DNA of 64,000 nucleotides, taken from the NCBI GenBank assembly GCA_911728455.2, contig OU452219.1, positions 19,561,397 through 19,625,396 of the forward strand. The letters run 5' to 3'. This DNA comes from Marthasterias glacialis. Taxonomy: Eukaryota > Echinodermata > Asteroidea > Forcipulatida > Asteriidae. The notes below the pieces were generated by a model that was not told the DNA's origin, searched no databases, and was given only the letters and a program-made list of their open reading frames with translations. Positions 38,460-50,420 of this stretch are shown here, in pieces. Positions within the stretch are counted from its first letter, which is position 1. Each line of letters begins with the position of its first letter. Both the position numbers and the translations under genes were made by a program.

Positions 38460-40423
38460 CTTAGTTTGGATGTTTAGGCCCTATTTCGATCACCAAGATC
38501 AGGAAGAATGTATGGCACACTCCGCATCGATTTTTGGGGTCTGTATTATGCTATTTCCTCGATCGACGTTCACAGTAAATCAGTGGGATTATTTGTTTCT
38601 CTGGAGGATTGGTACTGGCATTAACATTACAATCACTCTGTTTTCAGACTAAAACTTCATTTTCTCCCGAGTATTTCAACGATCATTTTTAACAGGGATG
38701 TGTAATATTTCTCTCATGTTTATTTGCCATTTCTGTATGTGATTGTATGAGCTTCATTTTAAAATGTATGTTATGGTTAAATTTTGCTTTTCTCATTTTA
38801 AAAGGCTTTATTTTATTATTTTTTTTCCTCTCTCTCTCAATGTGTATTTTTGTAGTTTGTCTCTAATGTTTTTAAACACACGGGATAATGAATTTCATGT
38901 TTTTTCATGATGGTGAATACATCTGAATCTGAATCTGAATTTTAAATCGTGTACTTTGCCCAAGAGTTACGGAGTGTGCAACGTTTGTGACTTACTCTCA
39001 GTTACAGACGTACATGACTTGAGGTTCAAATCTGACTGCGTCTGTGCGTTTCTCAGGTGCTTCATCGTGCTGGCTTGATAACTCGGGAGGCTTCTTTCGC
39101 ACTAATAGGAAATGATGTAATCTTAGTTAATTGCAGGCAATTCATACTCTAACGTTATTACCTGCAAAATGCCATTTTTACTCCATGCAGTTGGAAGCGT
39201 GTTTTCCAGTATTCAATTCAATTCAACTGAAGATTTTATGATCGATTCGTCGCAGCCCAAAGGCTAAATTGTAAACAATTGATAAACATGAAAATTAGGC
39301 CGACTTCCTACAATAATTAATTGTCATAAATTAAGAGATGCCCCCTCCCAAAAAAACAACAACAACAACAACAACCCGCACATATACATTTTTTGCCACA
39401 CCCGAATAAATTCCATGCATAAATGTTGATTCCAGAAAAAGCCCGCACAATTATTTTTCTTATTATAAAATTAATTGTATGTATTGACCTTTTACCCACC
39501 CCGATTGAAATGGTAATTAGTATCTTTCTACTGGGGAGAGGTTCTACATTTGAATTAAAGCATATATAAGCTGGAGGCATTGCATGGTGGCGTATCGATA
39601 TATATAGGGAGAGACTAATTAGTTCTGGTGTTAAGAACTAGATAATAGCCTCACGGTAATTCGTACAGTTCACACCGCGGCAGGACAAGTTCTATTCCGA
39701 AGCGGTAGATAACACCTGTGCTACACAGCATGCTGTTACCGCAAACCGGATATATTTTTGGGTTGGTTTAAATTTACACCTGTATCCTGCTAAACTATCT
39801 ATTCAGTTACATGGTTTGTGCAGCCTGCGCAATGATGATCGCAATGATGATGTGTCATGTGGCGAATGCATCTACACATTACACAGTTGTGTCATAGCCC
39901 ATGCAGTTGATGGGTTGGTCAATTCAATGGCAAAATGGAAAATAGGCGGGTTCACCATAAAAAATAGTAATAAATATATTTGTGGTATCATCCTGAATTA
40001 ATGAGTATTTTGTTTCATTTGGGGTCCAAAGTCATGGTGTGTGGTTTCACCATGGATTTGTGCTGATACTTCACCTTGAGAAAAAAATTCTCATAAATTA
40101 AATATAAATGGCTTGGACGTGAGGAGAATGTAAAATGACAACGTACGCTTAACTATATCAGGACTATGCAATGTTTCTTGTTGGTTTACCATGAATTAGT
40201 GCCAATATTTTACCCTCGGAAAAAAGAAAGGAAATTAATAAATTCCAATGGCTTTGACGTGAGACGAATATGAAAATTATAACAATATGCGGTACATTTA
40301 ATTAACTATAACATTAGGATTATAAAAATGAAAACGAGTGAAACATTGCTGTTAAAAAAAAACGTCATTTAAATATAACCATAAACCTCCAACCTACACC
40401 CCCAAAACAACAACAAACAAACA

Positions 40424-40424
<1 letters not shown>

Positions 40425-40476
<52 letters not shown>
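40425..40476 (+). repeat. CAA trinucleotide microsatellite
   Basis: About 17 uninterrupted CAA units, preceded by imperfect ACAA repeats from 40405. Confidence 0.95.
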
Positions 40477-42061
40477 GCACCAATCAATCATTCATTCAAT
40501 CAACAAAATAAAAAAACCAAAATAGCAAGATAGCAAACGAACATGAGAAATAAAAGCATATCATATTAACGGATTTCAAGACCATCCCTCCTGACACTAC
40601 CGGGCGAAGCGTAAATTGTCAAGTCCATCTAATGATCAATAAGTAATTAGCTAGTTAGCTAAATTTGCGATGTTTTTGGTCTCCGTAAACGCAATAAATC
40701 ACCGGGCACTGCAAGTTCCAAGGCAAGCAAGAAGGAACTCAACCGGATATATTTATACTACAAATTACAACTGCAGATCCTTCATGCAGTTATTGCAATT
40801 AACCATTGAACCATAAGCTACCGTAAAGATACCGACGCGTAATTAATGAAATGTGACGCAAAGCTTTATGAAGAAAAAAATTATAATAACAATAAAAGAA
40901 AAATTAAAAAATGGATAAAGAAAAAAAAATAATAAACGCAAGAAATTCACAAGAAAAACACTTCAAACAGAAAGAAAGAATGGGAAAGTTCAATGAACGG
41001 AGTAAATGTCATGCTGAAATGGTCTTACATTTTAATGATTGCCTCGTTACATGTTTTTATTGTGAAATACTCATGTTTAAACGCAACTATCTGCCAGCAA
41101 ATTCACAAATTTTCTAGGTTTATTATGTGTGTTTTTTCACAGAATATTTTTGCCATAAATTACTGTATATGATATTGATACTAAATAAAGCAATTATACC
41201 AATAACTCAAAATACTCACAAGACAACATTAATTATTATAATTGTGAGAATGGCCTCTGTCATACAAAGTCAGCTGTAATAGTCACTGATTGATTAATAA
41301 TAAGAAACACAATTGTGTCTTTCGTAACACATTAATTATATCTGTTTAAATTTACTAACTTGTTTATAAGTGATACGATGCAAGTATAGGCTTTAGGATT
41401 ACATTCACAGCATTATGAGGCATGAATTCCTCGTGCTTCGTCAGGCGTTTCCTCCCAGCTGACCAGCAGGTGGACACCACCGTTATTCGTTAGAAGTAGA
41501 TAGTTTGAATATTTATGTCCCGATTCGTTAACTGATTGGCTGAAGCCACATCCATCATTTGTATTGACACTAAAAGTAGGCGTGACTATATGTAGCTTGT
41601 CGCAAGGCTTGATTGGCTGCCGCGTTCGAGGCACCCATCACCACTACACTAGTCCACAGCCGAATTCCACAAGTTATAATATTCTTGTGCATATTAAATC
41701 ACCCATCGGGTTAGTTGAGTCTTTAATCTCGCCATTCCGGGTTCTGTAAATTTAGTTTGACTGCACAGATGGACGTGTTCTGCATGTCACCGATCCGCAT
41801 TAATGACAGGTCCGTGCAGTATTGATGCGCAGAGAGCCGTATTGTCTCCTTGCACACACGTGTAACATTTATGTACATAAACCTGCACTCAAAGCTCGCT
41901 GCCATTCTCTGTCATCATGAACAAGCAACATGTACATGCACGTGTATGCATTGCCGTTCTGATCTCTTAGGCTTTGGGCTGTTTCGTAAGTACACCCAAC
42001 TCGTGCTTCGTGATTCTCGAAGAAGCTTTTCTCACCATTCAAGATAAGAGTGACTTTTAAA

Positions 42062-42366
42062 ATGGCGGTACACCGTGATGTACCAGCCGTGACACTGTCT
42101 CTTTTCATCGTGTGTCTGTGTGTAGTCCACCCCGTCAGTGCCACCGAACAGCCCTGGGTTTCGGAAGTTGCACCGAGCAAAGACATCGTGGACTCCACTG
42201 ATAAGTGGGGCACCTCCTACCCGACTGAGGCCGGCCTTGATGATGGCTTTTCCTGCCCCGAGGCCTGCGAGTGTGACTCTCTGGACAATACTCAAACTGT
42301 TGAATGTTCCGGAGATCAAATATATTCAGTGGATCAACTGAAGCTGTCCAACCACACCAAACATCT
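42062..42366 (+). CDS. First coding exon of a leucine-rich-repeat receptor or secreted protein (partial)
   Basis: ATG follows an in-frame TGA at 42011. It codes 101 residues plus two bases. A signal peptide (hydrophobic 9-27, cleavage likely after VSA) is followed by an acidic, unstructured 35 residues. Then comes an LRRNT cap with Cys 65, 69, 71 and 82 (CPEACEC...VEC) and the start of the first repeat, NHTKHL, with an N-glycosylation site. The donor GTAAGT at 42367 splits a Leu codon in phase 2, as in LRR proteins built from one-repeat exons (glycoprotein-hormone-type LGRs, for example). Which LRR family is open: no repeat exon was seen downstream. Confidence 0.8.
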
Positions 42367-45300
42367 GTAAGTTTCCTGCCGTTTTTGTTTTCATTTCCCC
42401 CATCCCAGTGTTATACAGTAGTATATTTTGTGGCAGCTTCTGTGTTTGATTAAACACTAAATCGATTTGAATGAAAATAATCAAATATGTGGAGACACCT
42501 TTGTTGGTAAAGTGGGATGCGGTTCTTTATTGTCCCAGTATACTATTAATAAAATGCTGTGCGCGGGATCGAACGTTCTATAGATCACGAGTGAAATGAC
42601 TGATTTGGTGTGGTGGTGGGGGGGGGGGGGGGGCCTTTAATCCAACCCACTTGTTCATCACTTGAAATTCCAAACCCCTTAGAACATTGTGTCCTTCCCG
42701 TTAGTCTAAACTCCCCTTTGGACCAGTATCCCACAACAAAATATTTCATCTGAAACAAACTCTGGTTCTCTAGAAATCGACACGCAAAACTATCGTCTCA
42801 TGTATGGGCGGTTTTAAAGTATAATTGAAATTGAACGTTAATGCCAACCTTGTGTAGTCGTTCTATACGTGTTATGCCCAATTGACCGGCATTAATCGAC
42901 CATCATACGACCGAGCACTGACGCTGACGAACATCGTACTTAAGTCCAATGTCACTCTATAACTGCCCGTTTTCGTGCCTGCACGTAAAAATGTTTCCGT
43001 AATAAAATTTAAAGATAGGTCTTGTTGACGCTTTGGTGATTTTACCGTGACGTTAACTCATCAGACAAGCAGTGGCGTAACTAAATAGGGGGGGGGGTAC
43101 CTTGGGCACGTGCCGCCATTGCCCCAACTTATGTCCGTGCCCAAGGTAGGCCTACCCCCCATTTGAAATCTTGACTTTTTAGATTAAAAAAATACCAGAA
43201 TAAAATGTTACATTTTATAAGCTTGTATGCAGTCTTTTTAATGTTTTTAAAACTATTTAGTTCTCGTTATTTTTTACACACAGACAATGTATTTTGTTTA
43301 CCTGTAGGCCTACGTCAGATTATAAAAAAAAAAAAAAATAGTAAATGGTATAACGAGCATTAGAAGGGGCATGCTTAGAAAAAATACAGACGGAAACTAC
43401 AGCTTCAATTGGCCAAAAGTGCCCCCTAAAAAAAAACAGTGCACCCCCTCGTGCCCCCTAAAATGTTTACCGGTACCCTAGTCACGTCGCTGCAGAAAAG
43501 TGCCCTCCGTTGAATCTGTAAGGTAAACGCGTACTGTTGTTTTGGGTCATTTAGTTTGGCAGTGATGTTATTAACAAATTACGTTGTATGCAGAGCATCG
43601 ATGGAGAAGAATTTGGGCAAAATATATTTATTCGCATTTAATCAATTTTTTTTAACAATCTCGGGGATGTACCATACTGTGAACCTTGTGGTCGTATCAC
43701 AACTGAATTGTGATTTTTAATTTTCATTTGGAAAAAGGTGTTGCGCTAAACAATGCACCTGGATTGATTGTTGAGGATTATTTATTAAAATGACGCCCCC
43801 AACCTAGACTGGGGTTCCCCTGGGGGTCTAACAAATTCCTTGTAACAGCGAGAAATCATCTGGAAGAATGTTCGTCTCAAGATGAAACGGAATCAGCACT
43901 GAATGCGTCGTATGTCTATGCCTGGTTGTGACTCACTATTACAATACAAGGACCATTCTGGTTGAACACTTTTCGAAAAATATATTCAACTATTCCTGAA
44001 TTTCAAATGGATCATCAGATGCGAACTGCCACATGGTGGTTGCGGAAACGTAATGCGGAACGATGCTTTTTACAGTCTCCTAATACCATAACAAAGCAGA
44101 TGCCATTGTGGTTATCCAAGTGAAATTATATAATGGACAGAAGGTAAAATAATAGTAATTTACTCCGTGCGGAACGAGACTACGTAACGTTATATTATGG
44201 ATGTGCGGATCATTCCAGGCCCAGGGATATGGAACAGTGAATAAACTAGAGCAGCCTGATCTAAGCTGATGTGTTGACCAACATTCAAGATAAAATCGAT
44301 CAAAACAACCCTATGAACAATTTCATTTTCAAGCGATTTGTTCTTTGTGATTATTGTATGGGTTAATTTGTTGAGAGCTTTACTTTTTTCTCTTTTCTTT
44401 TACGTTTATTTAATTTTTTTTCGTTTTTAATTCAATTAAATTAAATTCAAACTCAAATGAGTTTCACACTCCCCGAAAATTTCTAAACACATGAAAAGAA
44501 ATAACATAATTAAATAAGTAACCATAAATGCATATTTTTACAAAACAGAACAAAGTAGGTACCAGAGGCATCGTCTAGAGGCCGGGGCTCGTGGTAAGAT
44601 GCTTGATGTACAGACAAACAATACGTAAACAGGAACAAGAACATATGGACAAACATGTTGAGCAAAGACAGAAATGATAAAAAGATAACAATAAATGAAG
44701 TAATGCAAAAAGAGAACATTTGCTGACTGATCATTAATGTGAAAGATGATCGGCACAGGCCTCGGCGTCGGCACAAGTGCCAATTTTGCTATGAGTATTA
44801 TATTTCCTATTGTACACTATATATATTTAAACAAAAAAGGAAACAAATGTGAAACCACAATAGAGTGCTGCTTTTTTACAGATTATTCTCATAGTGTGTT
44901 TTGGGGGCCCTGGTTTGGATAACAATTGTTTTAGGGAAACAACTGTTTTATACTTCATGTTGAATACACGTGTATTCCCTTCAACATTGCCTAACAGCAC
45001 CATATCATTCCACCGAGAAATAAACCGCAGTGGTCGTACATCATTCTGTAAAAAAAAAACGTAAATGAACTCGTCGTAACGGTTAGCCGTGATATATAGT
45101 CGTGTATATATGTCTCCATAGATTACGCATTTAAGTTGGAGAAGTTCTCCATCTGAAAAATAAATCCCTAGCGAACATGATTTCCCTTGGTGAAAGAAGT
45201 GGCTTTTGCAGAATGTAAAACCTTGGATCAGGCTGGTTTTCCAGACGGTCTGTCTTCATGAGAGGCGGACCAGAAGTCTGCGCGACTTTTACTGAAATGA

Positions 45301-45411
45301 CGGTTTAGGAATAATCAGTCTCGATAAAAACATTTTAGCCATCAGACGTCAGTAATTAAAAAAAAAACACGGTTAAAGCCCAAGCTCAACATTGGTAATA
45401 AGAAAAACAAC

Positions 45412-45500
45412 ATGAATGTTCACAGATTTACATATACCTTACATGGTATAAAGATAATGATGGTTGAAAACTTTCTTTAAAATATTTTTGTCTGAGGTGT
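45412..45500 (+). repeat. Dispersed repeat family N, copy 1
   Basis: TTACATGGTATAAAGATAAT, then GGTTGAAAACTTTCTTTAAA, shared with 53.6 kb. Confidence 0.5.
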
Positions 45501-45961
45501 TATCGTTTCTAAATGCTGAACGCATTTTTACTGTTTTCTCGCAAATGAAAGAACGAAACAAGCTGAAATTTTCATCTTCATTTGTGCAAAGAATGGAAAC
45601 ATTTGCTGTCAGTTTACCAGTGTTGAGCTGGGGCAAAGATGTTTAAAACCTTACTGAAGGCAATGACCGCTTTCGGCCAGAATAAATACAACCTCCTTTA
45701 TTATGCATGGTTTCAATGAATGCACCGCTTGTTAAGCGCTTACCCAACTTTTGAGAATAGGCTTTGTCTAAAGTTCAATTTCCCTTCAAGTTTGATTAAA
45801 CTTAGATACCTTAATGCGCTTGTTTGTTTATTATTATTAATAATATTATTTTTTAAAAATTACATTGTACTATTTGTAATGGAGGTGTTCATGTGAGTCG
45901 TGCTCCATGTGCCTACCAGTCCGGGAGCTTCTCTCTGTTACTGTGTTTTGTTTTTACACAT

Positions 45962-46112
45962 GGCCCTTTTCCTAACCAAGGTCTTGGGCTTGTGCTCCGG
46001 TGTAAAGGCCCCGTCAGTCATTTTAGAAACGTGTGCTGTCGGTACACGGCTTCAAACAGTCGGGCGGAGCCTAAGTCCAAGCCCAAGCCGTTTAGTTTCG
46101 AAAAAGGGGCCA
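45962..46112. mobile_element. MITE-like family D, copy 2
   Basis: GGCCCTTTTCCTAACCAAGG and GTTTCGAAAAAGGGGCC are inverted ends. GGCTTCAAACAGTCGGGCGG and GAGCCTAAGTCCAAGCCC mark the family. Confidence 0.68.
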
Positions 46113-47338
46113 GTCCTACACAGACACGCACACACACGGATCCCTTTTGTATTAAAGTCCTCTGTGGCAATGGGTTGGTGGGCTCCTCTGACCATACCCA
46201 ATCAAACAAACAAAACGAAGGAAATTGGGCAGCGCATACTCCCCCCCCCCGACTCCCTCGTATAGTCTCCCATCAGGAACCCCACCCAACCCTGAGCCCT
46301 AAGGCGAATCTGTAAGGACACACTTTAATATCCCTATATCGCTTACATTCAGTTCATATAAATTCATCAGTTGATTTGTCGAGCCGTAGAGGCAGGAGCT
46401 ATCCATGGTATATCTATTCACTGTTCAGTTTATATTGGCCAGTCAGCAGCGTGTCACCAATGCGGCTTCTCTTTTCTTGTTAGGCTGGTGGGGGAAAAAT
46501 CCAATTTGAAGATCAAACGTTACTGTAATATCGAGCATTAATATAACAACCAATAGGTCTACTCGGTAGGCCTATAGGACAATTACTCTGAGATCGCATT
46601 ATTACGGCATTTTTTCAACTCATTTTATTCCCATTTACATGGTCTTGACAAATTCAGGAAATTGCCATTTCGATGTGTACGTTATTAGATGTTCGAAATT
46701 GAATTGGGAAAAAAGCAATCTCAAATAAAGTCACCCATGCACAGCCTCGCGTGGTTTACCAATTTAGCTTGGATTGTACACAAACCGTCTCTGTGGAAGA
46801 ATATTTTAATCTGGTGCGTAAATTTTCTCTCGAATATTTAAGTTGCAGACTATATTTGGAAGATTGCACTTAGATTTAAAAGACACAGGGTGTTGGTGGA
46901 GGGAATATGGTAGTCCATTGGATTCAGAACTAAAATGGAATATTCCCACATGTATAATCATGGACTATGACAAAGAATGATATGATAACGGATGATGCAT
47001 TTGAAATGTGCTGCTACAGAAGGTTACAATTCAAGTGTCTCCGGATGTTTCACTAAACTTTCTTGAACTTGTAGCTTGTACTTAGCTTGTCCCCTTCATC
47101 GCGTCTGATGAAGTAGCTGTTGCTATGAACGTTCATGCAGTTTTATTATTACTATGAGTTAGTCTTTAAGTGTTACCACTAAGTTTTTATATTTCATCTG
47201 GTAGACTAGCACGGCTATCTCTATTATACATGTACTAAACTTAAAGGGATAGGTTGTTCTTGTTACTGTAAATTGATGTAATTCCGAGACGATATTGAAG
47301 ATACCCGAACATGCGCCTTATATCTCTCTTGAATAGTT

Positions 47339-47506
47339 AGACTGAAAATCACTCTAATTAGACTGAAAATCACTCTAATTAGACTGAAAATCACTCTAAT
47401 TAGACTGAAAATCACTCTAATTAGACTGAAAATCACTCTAATTAGACTGAAAATCACTCTAATTAGACTGAAAATCACTCTAATTAGACTGAAAATCACT
47501 CTTTTC
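47339..47506 (+). repeat. 21-bp minisatellite, eight copies
   Basis: Eight units of AGACTGAAAATCACTCTAAT plus T, seven identical; the last ends CTTTTC. The homogeneity suggests recent amplification. Its three-base multiple gives a false RVIFSLI repeat ORF. Confidence 0.95.
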
Positions 47507-47595
47507 GATTGAGGCCAGGGACAAATCTTTTGCAGTGTGTCCCTAGTTTCAATCAAAAAGATTAAATTTCAGTTGAACATTTTAAAAGACTAACG

Positions 47596-47727
47596 CCCTT
47601 TTCGACTGAACCACGGCTTCGGCTTCGGCTTCTAGGCTCCAGCCTGGGCTCCGTCAGTAATTTTGACTTCAAACAGGCAGACGGAGCCTAAGCCGGAGCT
47701 GAAGCCTAAGCCGTGGTTTCGATAAAC
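47596..47727. mobile_element. MITE-like family D, copy 3
   Basis: CCCTTTTCGACTGAACCACG at the left and CCGTGGTTTCGATAAACGG at the right. CAAACAGGCAGACGGAGCCT is inside. It abuts a family C element. Confidence 0.75.
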
Positions 47728-47730
47728 GGA

Positions 47731-47879
47731 CTCTTGCCGTATTGGCGGCTGCGGCTACAGCTACAGCTACGACTGTTGCCACGGGTTTTGCTATAAGGAC
47801 GTCCTATACCTGTACTTCACGGCGGGATGACGCAGCAATCCAGCCGTAGCCGTAGCCACCAATTCGAACATGGCCTTAG
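47731..47879. mobile_element. MITE-like family C copy abutting family D
   Basis: TATTGGCGGCTGCGGCTACA and GTAGCCGTAGCCACCAATTC are the inverted arms; it ends TGGCCTTAG like the 36.6-kb copy. Confidence 0.75.
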
Positions 47880-50363
47880 AACCTTGTTTTAATGGGTATT
47901 AGCCAATCCCGCCGTCAGCACCCCATCGACCCGAGGTCACCTCTTCTAGAATATAATAACACTTTTTCCGAAATGTAGTAACAACTTTGTATCTAAAAAA
48001 GAGGGGGATAACAGGCTGGACTGTTTTGAGAAGAAGTTAACAGGGACAAACTAAACATCAGGGAGTCATTGAAGGTAAATGTTAAACCATACGTTGTTGA
48101 TGCAAGAAGACCAATCATAGGCTAGCCTTGTATATGTTTTCATAACAGAAGACGGTTGTGTCATTGTCCGTTGTCTCATCCCAGAATGTTGGCGAGGGCA
48201 ATGATAGACTTTGTAACTGAATCGAAAAGGGGAGGACAATTTTTCTCCTGTGCGTTTGATATACATCAGCCAGCAGCACACAGTATTCATATAACTGCGT
48301 GCCCCCTCTAACCACACTCAGGCCTAATCTAGGTAACGCCCACAAACGTACGAATACCCATTGCTCTCAACGTGTGCTTCTCAAGGTGAACGTAGTTTGC
48401 CATTCATTGTGGTATACTCAACCCCCCCCCCCAACCAAGTTTATGGTCCGTGCATTAATCAAGGATCCAATACAATCCGCTTGAGATACAAATGCATTCA
48501 TATTTCCACGAACTGCCTGAAACTAATTTGAAACTGCAAACTGTCTTGGGCTTAGTTTGTTTTATTTTCTCAAAACACATCATGTTGGACACTAGTAAAT
48601 TAAGCCGGGGTCATCAGCCGTATAATGAGGCTGGTAATGCATGATCCATCGCTTGTTAGCTGTCAGTGTATACACAAATCCCATGTATTTATTTTAATCA
48701 CTGTAAATTGTAATATTGCAACCGTACGGTCCCAACGCGATGAGGGGTTTATGGACCCAGTATTTTAAAACTGCAGTTGCCTAAAAAGAAGAAATCAAAT
48801 CTCACTTGTTGGTCTATGTATTTAATTGCTTGTGTGATTTAAAATGGCTGCAATCATTTTGCCTCGAAAAAAACCGCAGTACTGTTTTGTATAATAAAAA
48901 AAAACATGAGGATGAATTCCTAGTGTACGCAACATTACAAAATCACATCTTTCTTTTAAATGTTCGGTTGAGAGTCAGGCTCTCTTAGTGCGCATATTTT
49001 CCTTGATTTAGCATCGTTTCTTCTTTGTGTAATTCCTATACTGTAATTATATTTCTTCTTTCCTTCCTCTTCTTGGTGGTTTGTTAAAAGGGGAGGGTTT
49101 GTAGATAATCACCTTCGGATCAGGTTGAGTTGTTGTACTGGACGATCACGTTCAACGTCAACATCATCTCTTACAGAGCTCCTATCGGGCACTCGAGTTC
49201 TAGAAATAACAACGCAAAATGCAACTTGCCCAGAGACCCTCCAATCGAGAGCGAGAGGAGACAAAAACTCTCCGCTGTCAGAATTCTTGATAGCGCCCGA
49301 AATGATCAAATTTCCCTCACGCACTTGACGCACTGAACCTTGCACGATGAGGCTGAATATTAAATATATTGTAAATGGTATGGAGTCCCAGTTCCTGGGA
49401 TGCACATTCACCGAGAGCTACGTGACCAACGAACCTAAATATCAGATATGCAGGTCAAGGGACCCCGTCAGCCACACATCGTGGGGCTACATGACTTTGG
49501 TAATAAGAACCAATACATGAAAACCTTGCTTTACAGGCAAAACGGCTTCCAAAATTAATCAAATGGAACTGGCTACACGTGCATGTACATGTATAATATG
49601 AAAATATAACGAATCTGCACTTTCATGGCATTATTGATACGATTCACCTTTTTTTAATACTCGCTGCCAATAATAATATATGTAGGCTATATAGCCTTGA
49701 CGCGAGGCCCATAATAACCCGTACGAAATATAGTGCGCTTTCGTGTAATATACGTGGTACGCGTTTATATACGAGGCGTTTATGAGGAGTGTGTTTTCAA
49801 CCTCGTACAACGAGGCGCAACAGGCGTTAAAAACTTTCATTCCAAAATCTAAAAACAATTATGAATGAAGTCGTTAAATTAAAAACACAGACAGCAGCGT
49901 CTCGAGCCAAGACTGTCAGGAACATTATCCAGGCCAACCATTTGAATCACATTTTTTTTTTTCGATGTAGACTCCTAAATTACTATATACCTGTGGTTGT
50001 TACAATGCTTGGGACCATTGACTCTGAATTGTAATTTACTGTTTTGCTGTCTACCGGAGGAGAAACTTGAGTGGAGTTTTCCTCCACACGGATAGAGTCA
50101 AGTCGGGTCGTGTAGATGCAAGTTATTGTGTAGTTATTCTAGGTACGTATATTATAGTGAGTCACATTGGCAGATCCAGGGGAGCAGGGGCTGTAGCCCA
50201 CCTAAATTCGTAAAAATAAATAATAAAAAGAGATAGAGATGGAAAGAGAGAGAGAGGGGGAGGGAGAGATAAGCATTTGAGGGGGAAGGGAAAACATAAT
50301 CAGACATAAGCATAAGAGCTGGGGAGGATCAGGGGGCAGTCGCCCTCCCCCCCCCCCCAAAAA

Positions 50364-50420
50364 AATGATAATAATAATAATAGTAATAATAACAATAATA
50401 ATAATAATAATAATAAAATA
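50364..50420 (+). repeat. ATA-rich microsatellite after a C run
   Basis: C run at about 50345-50358, then AATGATAATAATAAT with few interruptions to 50420 and an AAATA-rich tail to 50470. A similar C-run/ATA block lies at 50766-50890. Confidence 0.85.

Larger units (their letters stand above)
33810..42061. other. Intergenic region between MADBUB and the LRR gene
   Basis: No gene recognised in 8.2 kb. It holds a four-copy 18-bp repeat, several MITE-like elements (35.6, 36.2, 36.4, 36.6 and 37.3-38.5 kb), a CAA microsatellite at 40.4 kb, and AT-rich unique sequence toward the LRR gene. Confidence 0.6.

Noticed and set aside
47263-47556. 97-codon frame with RVIFSLI repeats
   Set aside because: Translation of the 21-bp minisatellite.
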